A stretch of 64,000 nt of DNA from Tubiluchus corallicola (taxonomy: Eukaryota; Priapulida; Priapulimorpha; Priapulimorphida; Tubiluchidae), in NCBI GenBank assembly GCA_030141605.1, contig JAQGDQ010000015.1:1155001-1219000 (forward strand), read 5' to 3'. Shown in pieces: positions 12,601-54,400 of this stretch; position 1 is the stretch's first letter; each line of letters starts with the position of its first letter. The position numbers and the translations under genes were made by a program. The notes under the pieces are model-generated. The model had not been told where the DNA came from. It ran no database searches and was given only the letters and a program-made list of their open reading frames with translations.

Positions 12601-13688
12601 CTTCCAAGCTAACTTTTCCCATTCCGAATTCTCTGAGTGCAGTTAAAGCAAATTTTCTCTGTTCTTTCCATACCCTTCCTTCTGATAGCACCAGACCTTA
12701 AAGACGTCGAAAGTTAAAATTATTAAACTACAAAACTTTAGAGCCAATGTTCAAAACTGTCTAAAAGCTGTTAGACACACGCAGTAATAACAAATTACTA
12801 TTTGGTTTATTTTATAATGTTACTGAGGCCTTAAGGCCCGGAATGCGTGCTAGGAAGTGGAAGCCAAAGAGACCCTGGTTTCTTTGCTTTCTATAAGATG
12901 TATTACATCTACTAACTCCTGTTAAACGCATCAAGAAAAGTAAACACAAATACGATAGAATATAATATATAAACTATATACTAAGTTATAAAGCCATGTA
13001 AGCCTAACAAGTGTGCGACAGGCTTTCATTTTTACAATTAGAAAAATAAAGGACAGAAATTAGCATATCGAGCAAGGCAATGTAAGCCTATGATATAAAT
13101 ATGAACACTGATGATCTTTCTATGCTAAATGATATAAACATATACATAACTTTCTCTTATCGCTCATTACGTTGTATCTATCAACATTTTTATGTAACCA
13201 CTGCTGCAAAATTATAATAATTTTACAGGGCATCTGAGCAACTATAGAAACTAATTTCTCTTACTTAAAATCTACCCAGAGTGCTCAGGTTTAGTTTACG
13301 TACCTGGAACATGCTTAATGTGTCCGAATCCAAGTTTTTGCAAAATGTCGTCAATGAAGAAGTTTCGAGGTCGTCCCGAAAAAATCTCTCCTTGTTTTAG
13401 AAAAGCTTCGCGCGCTAGCTCAGTATCATTAATTACAATGTGCAATTTACTTCCTATATAGACACTGAATATTTTTCCGTACGCTTTAGACAACTCTGTG
13501 AAAAATCGTCCTATGTGTTTCCCCGCTGACAGTATAGAACCAATGTAGGGCCACCCAAGAGGACCGGGTGGTATATTAGATGGTCTCTTGAGGTATTGCC
13601 ACAACTTCAGTGCAAGAAACACGCACACGCTGGTTGCTACAAGTTTCAAAATTGTACATCCAAACAGACACGTATTTGTAGCAGACAT
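9604..13688 (-). CDS. cytochrome P450, CYP2 clan, complete six-exon gene
   Basis: Exons on the minus strand: 13304-13688, 12342-12696, 11880-12049, 11448-11672, 10102-10317 and 9604-9782. Each junction is GT-AG, phases agree, and the product is 509 residues, normal for this clan. The ATG at 13688 is used; the frame stays open for five codons above it but with no ATG. Visible landmarks are a hydrophobic N-terminal anchor (about residues 8-30), the proline hinge PPGP (40-43), the C-helix WKEQR (138-142), the I-helix FFAGTETT (315-322), the K-helix ETQR (374-377), PERH (429-432) and the heme loop FSVGRRICLG (448-457) with axial Cys455. All residues needed for an active monooxygenase are present. 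It should sit in the endoplasmic reticulum membrane and oxidise small lipophilic substrates with electrons from cytochrome P450 reductase. It resembles the CYP2 subfamilies known for fatty-acid, steroid or xenobiotic oxidation; the substrate cannot be told from sequence. Confidence 0.95.
10880..11010. repeat. GAT/GAC-rich trinucleotide repeat in P450 intron 4
   Basis: Interrupted GATGAT and GACGAC runs lie in the intron between P450 exons 4 and 5. The Met-, His- and Val/Ile-rich frames across it on both strands come from the repeat and are not coding. Confidence 0.85.
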
Positions 13689-15837
13689 CTTTATACACAA
13701 CAAAAATTAGGTTAATAAAAAACGTATATAGAATTTTGTTGATAATGTTGTGTTGTTAACTGTCGTGCATACGTTAGAATAGTGAAGTTACGTAGAATGG
13801 CAAGTTGAAATAATTTCTGAACCTTGGTTAGCCTTGACCTAATTGTTGCAATATGATTCACGCTTGCGCCATGCTCTCACAGGCTAGACCAAAAAGCAGT
13901 ACAGTAACTAGGCCTTCTTACAGGGCGTGCTAAAAGAAACAGTGCGGTAGAAAATATGATACGCTGAACTGGACTTCTGCGTAACGACATTATAATGACG
14001 TAAAACTAATAATATAATATTTATTATATTTGGATAATTTTAATTTAAATTAAAAACCAGTTTTTCGCTTGCAGTTTGAAAACTTTTACATTGTTTAGTT
14101 GCTTAGTAATGATTAATGCAACTGTGTTATATCATTGACTCTTATTATATTGCTTAAATGTTAAAAAACCCATCTGTTGCTTAAGCGTCAATTATTTCTC
14201 TTAACCGATATGTTTACAGCATAAGCAAACTACAGTCCAACGCAACAGCAGGACTGAGTGGGTAGACAATTTTGACTACAGATTTCTGACACATGGGCTG
14301 TGTCGCATACGTTGCCCAAATTTCCCCCAAAAGTTCCAAAACGTCGTAAGTTTGGAATGCGGGACAAGTCCGGCCACTGTGTGGGTTGGCGCTCTCATTT
14401 TTAGTTATCGTTGTACCAATAATTGAATATCTATAAAAAAAATTTATTATTGAATATCTGTTTTTTTTATTTTGTACAAACTTGCAACAATGTTTTTTTA
14501 TTTTGCAACAATGGTTTAAGGTGTGTTACTCTTTTTGCGAGGGGAGCAGTGTTGAAACGAGATCCGGGGCAATGAAATAACTGTGCAAAAGAAAATGGCT
14601 TCCGAACACAGTGTGACTTGATAAGGTAGCTCTAATCTAGAATAGCTGAGTGGTCATAATTCTGTTTTGTTAACAGTACTGAAAATGTAAATGAATGTGT
14701 TGACTGTGTAAAATACGTTTCTGGGCGGTTTCATCTGCCATCAGTCAATGCCTATTTCTTTCAAGAAGACAGAGTCATAGGCACCTCTGCTGCCTACTGA
14801 TTCAGGGCATCCTATACGAGTCTTGTTAATTTAACATGTTCCGGACCAGCCACAACCCTTCAACGTTATAACTAGGCCCACTCGTAAAAGGTTAGGTTTC
14901 TTTTCGTATTGTGGAAAGTCTAAGACGTATTTTAGTTAATAACCAAGAAAAATACACTAAGATTTTTCCCGTACATTTTATTGAATTAATCCAGAATTAC
15001 CATTTACTCATAGTCACAAAACTGCTAGTTAAAATTAAATTCGGTAAATTCAAAATAATAATAATTATTATTATTACAATTCTAAACATTAACATTTTCT
15101 GCTCATGTATATGGAATAATACCTCCGTTAATTATATGCTCAAAATAAATACGAAATAAACATGTGCAGAATATCGTGGAGAAAACATTTTAAGACCCAA
15201 AAAAGAGAACCAACTGGGTCAATGAATGATGACACCACAGCACTACACGTAGTTTATTTTAGGAATGGTGGTAAATGGTAAGTTTCATTGAAGAGTACTG
15301 TGTAAGGGTCTGGAAACGAATTAGATGATAAAATGCACTTACAATAATGAAAAAGACGTCAATGCCAACTAGCAGTCTGTCGACTACGTCACAAAGTTGA
15401 TTATTTTTTTCTTTGAATTAAAATGATGTCTCTGGCAAGTGCTTCTAAAATGCAGCTAAAATTGATTGCCTTCAAATAGCTATACTAAGTTATGCTTCGA
15501 ATTGCTTTTATGAAAGTACGCTCATATTTTTAGTTTTAATTGATGTCCATTGTATAACGAATTTTGACTATACATGCACAGTACAATGAGGATCTACAGA
15601 CTTAATAATATTACAACTAATCATTGGACAGTCTAAGCAGCATTCATTTCTAAGATCTAATGATGTGCAAGAAATGACTACTAAAATAATCAATAAACAA
15701 AATGTATAAACACCAAAAGTTGCAAAAATCGTACGTAATTTTTTAATGATAAAAACAATCTCTCTGATAAATAATAGGCCTCCAGTAAGTTTATTCGGCA
15801 CGGTATCCCAATAAGAAAATGTAAAAAAGTTAGAACT

Positions 15838-15905
15838 GAGGCTGGATTTGAGCCTAGTAACCCCCTATTTCAAGTCCGATGCTATGACCGCACAAGTCAT
15901 TGTGA
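15838..15905 (-). repeat. tRNA-derived SINE fragment
   Basis: On the minus strand, a stretch reading GCATCGGACTTGAAAT then GGTTACTAGGCTCAAATCC looks like the anticodon arm, long variable arm and B-box of a serine-type tRNA-derived SINE head. The loop CTTGAAA would hold a UGA anticodon. The A-box half is decayed, so I do not call a functional tRNA. Confidence 0.5.
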
Positions 15906-18342
15906 TCATAATAGACTTCAACTGAACTTAACAGCACACCCTCCAACATTTCCAAGTGTTAGTATACTTACCATAATTATTAACTAATTAATGTTTTTTT
16001 CTGTAATTAATTCAGACGTTGGAATAACCACTGGTTATTTATAATTTTAACTGCAATTTGGCATGCAGTGCCCATAATGATGCACGCGAACTTCGTTTTA
16101 TTACAGTGCAGTTCTATACGTTAATAACTATTCTATATATAGTAAGTGTTCCTTACAATGCAGTAATCACTATACTTTAAATTTCAAAGAACGCATTTGA
16201 TTCTATTGATCACTATACCTGAAATTTCGAAATGCATATCTGGCAACAAAATATTCTGCCAAAGTTCAAAATAAACACGCAACTACGCAATTTTCTTACA
16301 AGTGGCAGTAGGAAGCCACATCAAATAAACGTAGTCAAAGTCTTATTATTATCAGAGAGCTTATTTAAAAATAGCTAGCGTATTTGTAAACAATAACGGT
16401 TTTACTAATTATTTGCTGATACTTTGTCAGAGAACACATTACCTGTTGAACAAACATACTTAGTTTTAGCTGTAAAACTAAAATCGGAAGATTTAGAACG
16501 AAGAACTAATGTAAGAGTACACACTGCACACCAATTCTTACAATTTTACATTACAGTATTAGTCATTACTAGAAGTTGTAGTCCATATATATTTCCGTAG
16601 TTTGAAACATAATATTCCCATTTCTATATTCAAACTAATGAAACAAAACAATTATTATATTAATGTATCAGTTAAAATATTAAGCCTATATCACTTTTAA
16701 ATAGATAGTGTAAGTAATCAATACACAAAAAATACTTCCACTTTTATGAAAAAATACTTGATACCTTGCAAAATAACGCTTCTAGTTATTTGTTGTATAT
16801 AATATAGAGTATATATGGCTCAAAAATGACAGCACCTGCCTATACTACTTATAAAATTTTAATTACTAGCATAACCGTGCAGGTTTAGTATTAGATCACA
16901 TACCAGATTTTTATTCATAATTTGCATGAAAATGTAGTACAGTGCTCAACTGTATATGCGTCAATTAGTAGTTAACACAATCTAGAGAATGCCGAATGCT
17001 GTTATTATAATATGCAATAACAATTATTATCAGCCTAAAGTATGGTATTTTGATTGATTAGGAGTGGTCTGTTCAAAAATGCTATGAAAATAATTTTTAA
17101 TACAATGTATACAAGTCAAGCAAAAGGCATATAAAGTATAATGAATTTTAAAGCTACTTCAACAGATGAATAGTTAATGACACTGTCAGAACATAAAATA
17201 GAAAATTCAATGTGAAAATTTTTAAGTTTTAAGTAACTTAAAACTTCAAAATAGCAGCACTGAGGAACAAAACATAACTACACAAACATTAAACTTAGTT
17301 CCTTTTCAAGCTATTAACAGGTGCGGTACCAGTACCGTCAAATTAGGTGCAAATAATACTTTGTTAGGCTTTTACTTGGTCAAGTGCAAAAAAGACAATG
17401 ACAGCATGGGTACATGAAATTATAAATACCTTTTTAAAGTCAAATGAGACTTGCAATTAAAATCAGTCAGAAAATGTCATACATTTCCAAAGATCCAAAG
17501 AGATAATACAAAGCAGCTAACGAGTTTAGCACGATAACACTCATTAAATACAACTATATTATACAATTAATAATAACTAATAATAACAATGATCATAATT
17601 CAAATATCAACAAATTTGATTTACTTGTGCCAGATAACAACTAAAATCACAAGTGACTGGTGACAGTGTCATTTAACATATTCACAAATTTTATTGCATA
17701 TTAGTGCTAATTATATCTCTATCATTTTAATAATATGTACAGGCAATATGCGTCACATTATTTACATGAATATTACACACGACTAAAAAGTATACTGGAA
17801 TATGTTCAACTTTTCAAATTATTTCTTAGAAGCACATATTATTGACATGAGATAATGCTCATGTTTTGTCACATGCTCACAGGTATTAATAGGTTGCCAA
17901 AAAGTAAACTTGTAAGCAAAATAAAATACATTCTGGTAAAGAACATTCATTAGTGAGTATGCCTAGTTCAGAATTTGTGATTATGCTGATATTTTTCTTA
18001 TTTTGCCACTTTTCTACTAACTCACTAACACAATATTGCCCAATTATGACCACCAAAAAACTATGCAGAAGAGCATTTTAGTAAATTAGCTAGAATCTGC
18101 TATAATAGCTTCTACCACTAAATATTGCACCTTTTTATATACAAAATATATTACTTATACAATAATACAAGTATTGTAGGAAAACCACAAACATACCATA
18201 AAACAAAGTAGCGTGTGTGATTGCAGTGTATTTTGGATATGAACGGCATATGTAAGAGGTACAAAAAATATAAGCCAGTCAGTTATTCAGTTGAGATGAG
18301 GGTACCACTGGAATGTGTTGAAAATCAGTAAAATAAACAACT

Positions 18343-18348
18343 TTTATT
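18343..18348 (-). terminator. proximal polyadenylation signal for the G2 end of SNAP-25
   Basis: Minus-strand AATAAA 55 bases after the stop in the distal last exon. Longer 3' UTRs are likely, as is usual for this gene, so this may be only one of several sites. Confidence 0.35.
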
Positions 18349-18402
18349 TGATAGATATGAAATATGTTGGCTCCCACAAATGCAGAAATAACAAATAACA
18401 TT

Positions 18403-47027
<28,625 letters not shown>

Positions 47028-49401
47028 GGCAATGGTCAGTCAGTCGCTGCCTGAAAAATGACAGAGATACCAATTGTAAAAAATTGCAGATGCTAAAGCT
47101 CAACTAGCCACCTGATTTAAGTAGACCTATATAAAAAATGTAGGAGAGTGAAAAAAACGACCAATAATTAAGTATTGTTGGAAATATCAACTCTGGCTGA
47201 AAATTAAGTACCAGTCATTAGTGATGCCTGACAAGTTAAAGCAACAAACCTCGACCTATTATCAGGAAATTTTTTATTGAATCTAGATGAGTTGTTTATG
47301 GGGTGAACACTGCTTAACTCATCATCAAACATATCCCTTTAAGATGAACCACTGAGCCAGCAGAGGTCTCAGCCACACTTGATACGTATAAGCAGGAAAA
47401 CAGGAAAGTTTACGTCACAGTGCTACTCTCATAAAAAATGTGCACCTATCCATTTGCTGATGAACCCCACCATTACATGCATATCCTTTTAAGCTGAAAT
47501 CCTACTTATCACTTAATGCCATGTAATCATATATAAGCTTAAGAGCTGTACAAAGGAAAATTTTATTAGAAATGAAAGTTAAATTTCATATTTTCAGATT
47601 ATCAAGTTTCAGGTTCCTCCACACTATTTTATCCTGCCTCATTCATTGCTCATTAATAAGTCATCAAGCTAAGAATCGAAGGAAGGTTTCAGCAACCCAT
47701 TGTTAATTTGCAGGTGAAATTCTGCAAAGTATGCCAATCAATATACTGTTATAAATGTATATGAAGTGACAGGTAGCAGTACAAATCAATACAATGTATT
47801 TTACAATGCGCAAAGGTGAAATATTGCATTTTATAATATCCATCACCTGTACAATTTACGAATAAAGTTCTGTAATAAAGTAAAACTGAATAAAATCATC
47901 TAATCTTCATGTCATATTCACATTCATAAGATCATCATAATCTAATGTCATATTCACATTCCTTGGATTATTCTTTGTGTTTCCAAGGGTAACCAATGAC
48001 AGAGTTAAAATAATAATTTATTAATCTTGTTTAGCTGTTTGACGCTTTCATACTTTAAACCTGTGCCCTATGTATATCACAACAGTTTTTAGATATGGTT
48101 AGAAATGAAGATCATAAGACAGTGACCTTTAACAATGTCTTGCATCACACGTTAATTCATATACCCAAAGACAAATTTTTACACCTTCCCAAAAGGTGGA
48201 AAATGTGAACATTTAACCACTTGGTGCAAACTTATTTAAAAATCTATTCTTGGGAGATACAATAACTGTGTAGTGCATTAGGCCTAGTCTTTATGACATA
48301 CCATTTTTTTATTTTTAACACCATTTTATAACAGAACAAATAAGGATAATGAGGCTAAAAAACTTACTTTGAAATGCTGTTCTAATGTATATATAAACTT
48401 GTCGGACAGATTAAGTATTTGGTAGTGTGATGGTAATTTCACAAATTTATGCACTGACTCACTCCCAAATTACTTAGTTGGTCAAAATCACATTTTTGAA
48501 GGTACACATTTTATTTTGGTCGGTACTTGCTGTAGTTGTAGCCTAATGGCTGAATACAATTTACAAATCGATTTACACAAATTACATGATAACTCTACAT
48601 TTCAAGTCGCTCTTAATGTCAGAGTGCCAGAGTTCAGTGTCTTTAAATGGAGAATAATGATTTCGACCTTTTGCTGATGGTGCACATTACACGAGTCTCT
48701 TCTGAACTTCAAATGTCACAGTAACTTTGTTCTTAATAAATTCCCTTGATTGCTTCAAGTACTAATTACAGTACATATCGAGTCTGTACAATCCATTCAA
48801 CAGCTACCTTTGTCGATTCTCTGGTCACGAAAATGTTGCGACATTCGTAAAATTTCAATATTTATCAGTTCACGTAAGTGTATTTTATAATGAACTTATT
48901 TAAAGTAATGATGAAAAGCAGCCACTCACAAATACACGTAATTAACTTGGGTTATTCAACGCAAAAATCCTCCTTCTAAGGCACTAGAATTGCTATATAT
49001 TGTACTGCTTCTATACCATTAATTACGCGTTATTTAATGCACACCTCTACCCTGATACACGCAAGGCAGATTACTATACATGCACTAATATAATCTATTT
49101 TCACAGTTCGCAGCGGTAGCTGACTGGCTCGACGGGTTGCACATAAAATACCCGTATTATATTAATCAAAGTCCCATATCTAGAGCACCCGTATTGACAC
49201 GGCTGCACAACCACTAGCTGCTTCGCATTAGAGCAATTGAAGCAAAATCGTTGTAGCGGGTGGTTCAATGAAGCCTACACGCCCACTGGCACGTGGGTTC
49301 CTAGTGGAAGACAGCTTCTTTTCTTCCTGCCCACGCGGGCAGTAATAAGTGCTTACATTTATGAAGTTGCGATTCATTTAAATGACGCATCACACAAATT
49401 G

Positions 49402-49415
49402 TGACGTCATGCGCA
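49402..49415. promoter_or_regulatory. CRE plus NRF-1 half-site, candidate promoter of the A form
   Basis: TGACGTCA (49402-49409) followed by TGCGCA, in a CpG-richer stretch (about 49.1-49.4 kb) about 2.4 kb above exon A. The arrangement resembles that above A'. Confidence 0.5.
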
Positions 49416-51218
49416 ATGATTATATCAATGACCTGGGGCACCTTGATATGTCATTTATTACAGGTCTAATAAGTGAACAACAAAAGTTGTATAGTAAGTG
49501 AGCACCAAAATGAAATTTTACATTACGTAAACCTTATTCATTCACTCATTCATTATTTATATATTTATTTATTCATATGACTGTTTGGGAATATAAAACT
49601 ACATATATGTAAAACTACTATGCTTACTGCTGTCATTCTCTTTCTTCAGCCACAAGTTCCCCATAACAATATTTGCATTACAATTTAAGGCCAGGACCTG
49701 TCCCTGCCTTGTGCCTTTCACAGTCCACTTCACATCATTAATAACTTAGCCAAATCCGTTTCTACATGCTGTGCGTGATTGAAGTTTTCGTCCTGATTAC
49801 AAATAATGTCATTCAATTTGCAAAGTAAGATTTCTAATTATTAAAATGACTGCTTTTTGGTTATTATTGTTAGTTGCAAAATTATGACCAAAAAAAGTGT
49901 AAGTTATATAGCCATATCATGATGTAAAAATTTAACGCCGTCTCTTCCTGAATGTAAACTGCAATCTTTTAAGTCACATCACTATTGTACTTGGATTCAA
50001 ATCATCATTTATTTTAATTACTGCGATATCTTCATTTGTCCACGATTACGTGAAACTGGTGTAAAGGATGTAAACATAAGGCACTAAAGTAACAACCAGA
50101 ACAAGCCATAAATTTATTCCATCAGAGGCTGGCAAGTGTTATAAACATCCATCAAATATTAAAACCCGGTATTTCCAGTTGATTAATTATGCTTTAGCTG
50201 CGATCATACAAAACTACATCTTGGCTTCTGTGCAAATGTCATTGAAAATTGATTTGACGCAGCCACATGCTTAACACACAACTGGAAAACTTATGCAAAG
50301 CTTTGAGGGCAAATCAAACTAAGAGTACAGTACAACTAATAAATAAGGACATGTAGTGCATTACATAAAGGCTGTAATGTGCTGGTCACAATCCAAATGT
50401 CCACTGTCCAGTAATTACAAATTGATGGACACCAATACAGTGATCAATCAAAATTCTATCCCAGTCAGCAGACTGATGCAGAGGCCATTATCAGCACTAT
50501 TCTCATGTTAATTGATATTGCGAAAGTGGTTGCCTAGTGTACATGAAGTCCAGCCAAATACTCAGTCAGGCATTAATGAACTAGCTTGTTAAAGGCTGAA
50601 GAAGCTGATTAGATGTAATTTAGACGTGTTAAGTAGGACACTAAATGTCCTTCACACCTACTAATAAGCATACATATAAGCCTTCTTAATGCTTATACTC
50701 AAAACAAAGCGTGATAGAAATTCTTAGATCTTCTATCAGACATACACATGCTATTAGCAAAAAACTACAGTATATACCGATGTAAATTTTTTTAGCATAA
50801 AACATGGCTAACAGGTGATCAAGAAGTCAACCAAAGTTTTTGACTATTCAGGTTAATTTACAGACTATTGCCATGCTATCGCTAATGACAACTGTTGCTA
50901 TCAGGGCAGTGGGCATGCTGACACAATAAAGATTCTCAAATGAAACAATTTTTCATGGCTACATTCAACAATGCATCTTTACCTTTTTGTCATTGAACAG
51001 GAAATGGATGCATGCCTCGCTGCATCACCATATGAGTCAATGTTGTCCATCACTAGACAATCTATGTGTACATTATAAGCTTCAAGAATGATATCTAATA
51101 TATATGATTTCACAATACAGAACATAGAAAGTCTTTTCAATTTGTTAATTTTTTGAAAATAAAATTCATGATTACACTGTAATGCTATTCTTTTGGGTTA
51201 AGTTTGCAACAAACTCAC

Positions 51219-51429
51219 CTGCCAGTAATACACAAAGCTCAGTCAGTGACTGAGGGCTTGTAGAAACAATCAATGAGTTGTGTTTACTGATAAACCAGCC
51301 CCTAAAAGTGTTGCGCTGATTGCCTCTCAGACTGTTCAAACTGGAGCTGAAGCTTCGAAAATTAGGTTTTTTCCACAATTTGTTCAAAAAACGATATAAA
51401 TGTTTTCAAAATTCCACGACGTTGATTTG
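51219..51429 (-). other. candidate 5' untranslated exon of SNAP-25
   Basis: A 211-base segment bounded by a strong acceptor (GATTTTCTTTTCAG) and a consensus donor (GGCAG|GTGAGT). All three frames contain stops, and there is no ATG in the whole segment, unusual by chance in such AT-rich DNA. It could splice to the acceptor at 47051 ahead of exon A. No transcript evidence was available. Confidence 0.4.
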
Positions 51430-54400
51430 CTGAAAAGAAAATCAAATACTTTAGTTCAAGAAATTTAATTAGCAACACCCCCTCAGTCCTGTCACTTATG
51501 TAATACCATTCTGGAGGTATACCAACTTTTCAGATTGTATAATTTCTTCTTTAGGCATATAGTTTGGCAATACTACAAACTGGAATGCAACAGGGCCCTA
51601 TTATTAAGGATGAATGGCTGTGGGGGCACCAAACTTAACTGCATATTAAAGATAATCCTCTAAGGTGATGATCCTATAAGGCAGAGGCTAGCTATGTCCA
51701 GATGTATCACAACGGGATGGTGTGTACATACACCTTCCTTAATGAAAGAAACACACTGAAGCTGTCAAGAGGTACTTTTCCTGTCAGTCACATTCTTTTT
51801 ACTAACCAGATCAGGCAGTGATAACTTGTTATAGTCAAGCACAATTTGTAACTATTCAGCAATTACTCTCATCCAAGGTAAGCATGTGTAATGCACACAC
51901 AATGTATTTAAATTTCTCAAAGGCAATACATTTTTACTCTGAAGTTGGAATGAAAAAACATCTGTCAGCAATTCAAGGCAGACATTTAAGTTCACATGTA
52001 CTACAGCAATTTCAACAATTCTTCATAAACTATCACATTAAATTTATCGTGCAGTAATTCTACGGAAGAATTATGAGCCCAGTAAAATGGTTATTTCAGT
52101 CGAATGAGTGAGATAACTATGCAGCTTGGCAGCATCTGTTCACTTAATTAAAAATTCTGCTTCATAGAAAAGGGCAAGAACACTTATGTAATTGCAAGAA
52201 GGCAGTTAACTGAATTTACTGTGCACCTGGGACTATATACTGAGATGATAAGAAAGAGAACCACCAGAGACAGATACAATCCTGATTGAAGACTTAACCC
52301 TAATTGGCCAACAAAATTATGGAAGGAGAACATAGGAAATTTAAAGTTGTATCCCTCGTGTGATATGAAAACAGCAGAAGGTAACAGCTGCTTAAAGATG
52401 CTATTTGATTTCAAATTCTACATCAGAATACTTATAATGTTAAATTTATTCTCCATTGTAGTCATTCCATTATGTGTAATTATATTCACTGTGCTGCGCA
52501 CTAACAAATCTTATACAGAAAGCAGTTAGCAATGCCACCATAGCAGTTACTTAGACCAAAAGACATTCAAGTTCATACAGCGGCAGCAGTGCCAGGTTTC
52601 AGGCAAGTAAACATAGGAAATGGAAATTGATGTGCAACCGAGTAATATGTACATAAGCGAAGCACATCAATAAGTTGCCATCTTGTAATTAATACAGAGG
52701 AATAAAAGAGCTATTACTGTTCGTCTGCTTGCAAACCGTAGATGTGCACTGACAATACATTTACAGCATCCGAATGTAATTAAAGGAGATGAAGTACAAC
52801 TTTTACATGCAAGTGTTTAAATGCACAAGCGTATTTAGAATAGGCTAAAATCTCAATGAAGGATAAATAACTAAATTACGCTGAGTATGTACGTAAACTA
52901 TCACACATAATTTAATTGAAATATTTAGTGAATAAAGCAAAAACATGGGAAAATTGTTATTTTTAAAACTAAACCATAAATACAGAATCCATGCTGTCTC
53001 CATTTTGTTTACAGATTAGTGAGGCTGCTGAGGCAAATCAAAACTACACATTTAAATTAAAAGCAATACAAAAAGTAAAAACATGCCCTTTTGTTTTTAT
53101 CAAATTCTATGCCAGTTTACCTTGAAATAAATTAATGCTTTCGTTGAAAATTTGGACATTTTCAAATGCTATATAATTTCTTTGCTTAGACAGTACTCAT
53201 AATCTGGATACCAAACTTGTCCAACTTATAGCCAATAAATCCATAAATATCCAACTTATAACCCAGTTTAAAGATGCCTTGTTAGGCTTCTGAAAATACA
53301 ACAATAGTTCAATTGTAATTGATTGAATGACTTCAGGTTCTTGGCAATTCAAACTTAGTCATCCGCTAATATGGTGCATACAGCAGTATATATCACATAT
53401 GCACATAAAGTACGGAGCCATTAAACAGATTTTAATCTGCTACCATATAAATCCTCAGAAAGAATCTATTTGTAATGTATAAGTAACAAAGCAGTAATCT
53501 GAGGAATCTGATTCACGCCATGCCTTTACACACATGGATTACTGAGGTTAAGTTGCATGAAAATACAAATTTACATGGTTATTCAAGGTTTGAATAGCCT
53601 ATTTTTAAAACAACTTGTAGAATATCATCATGTCCAAAAGTTTTTCTAAGGCCAAAGCTTCAGATGATTTTTGTAAGTGCCTCAGATAAAGTAATTAAAG
53701 TAATATAATACGAAGACCAGTACTGGTGTCATTGCAATCATGACGTTAGAATTCTTGCTAAAGGTGACCAAGCAGTTTGGCTCTGCTAGGCAAGGAAGCC
53801 GGAATTTTGGATAAAGTAGTGACAGCAGATTACTACGTAATTACTACATACAGACAGCAACATAATTCTATGAAAAATGAGCTTGAAAAACATTTAAACC
53901 AAGCATTTGCTTGAAATTGAATTGTAGTTTTTGTACATTTCAGGCCTTGCACTGCCCAGAGTCCCACTACAGTGATGCCACATGTGACATGACGCATCTT
54001 TGTCATACAGCTTTCATAAGTTCCAAAGTGTTTTCTACAAATACTACCAGCAGCACACAAGGAGGTGAATCAGAGAATCATATGGCTGTAAGTTTAGTTT
54101 AAGCCAAAAAACACATGATGGCATGGTGGCAATGATTTTTGCAATTAAAATTTTGAAAGTTATGATAATTTTAATTAATTCACATTACAGCACATCTCAT
54201 ATTTATACAAATCTGGAGACATGATTAATTACAGACTGTTGTAGTTTTTTTACTGACATTAATTGCAAAGTATTACAGTAAATGTTTTTACATATTATTG
54301 GTACTTATCCAACAACCATCATTAAATTTTTTACAGCAATTTTGATTTTAAGATGGGATAAAACTATCATATCTGCAACTGCAAATACATGTCAGACATT

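Larger units (their letters stand above)
13689..18402. other. P450 upstream region and probable long SNAP-25 3' UTR
   Basis: No protein-coding gene recognised. The part just above 13688 should hold the P450 promoter. The part from 18402 downward is very AT-rich and is the natural 3' UTR of SNAP-25. A minus-strand AATAAA at 18343-18348 lies 55 bases past the stop, and further candidates lie lower. A fragment at 13922-13945 resembles the terminal repeat of the MITE at 23441. A SINE fragment lies near 15.87 kb. Confidence 0.5.

Noticed and set aside
49111-49150. tRNA A-box-like GTAGCTGACTGG with a CGGGT/ACCCG stem
   Set aside because: No B-box at the right distance, so a tRNA or SINE call is not supported.
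53911-54102. Plus-strand frame preceded by a fair acceptor (TACATTTCAG)
   Set aside because: The peptide is unlike anything I know, the downstream donor is weak, and no partner exon is visible.
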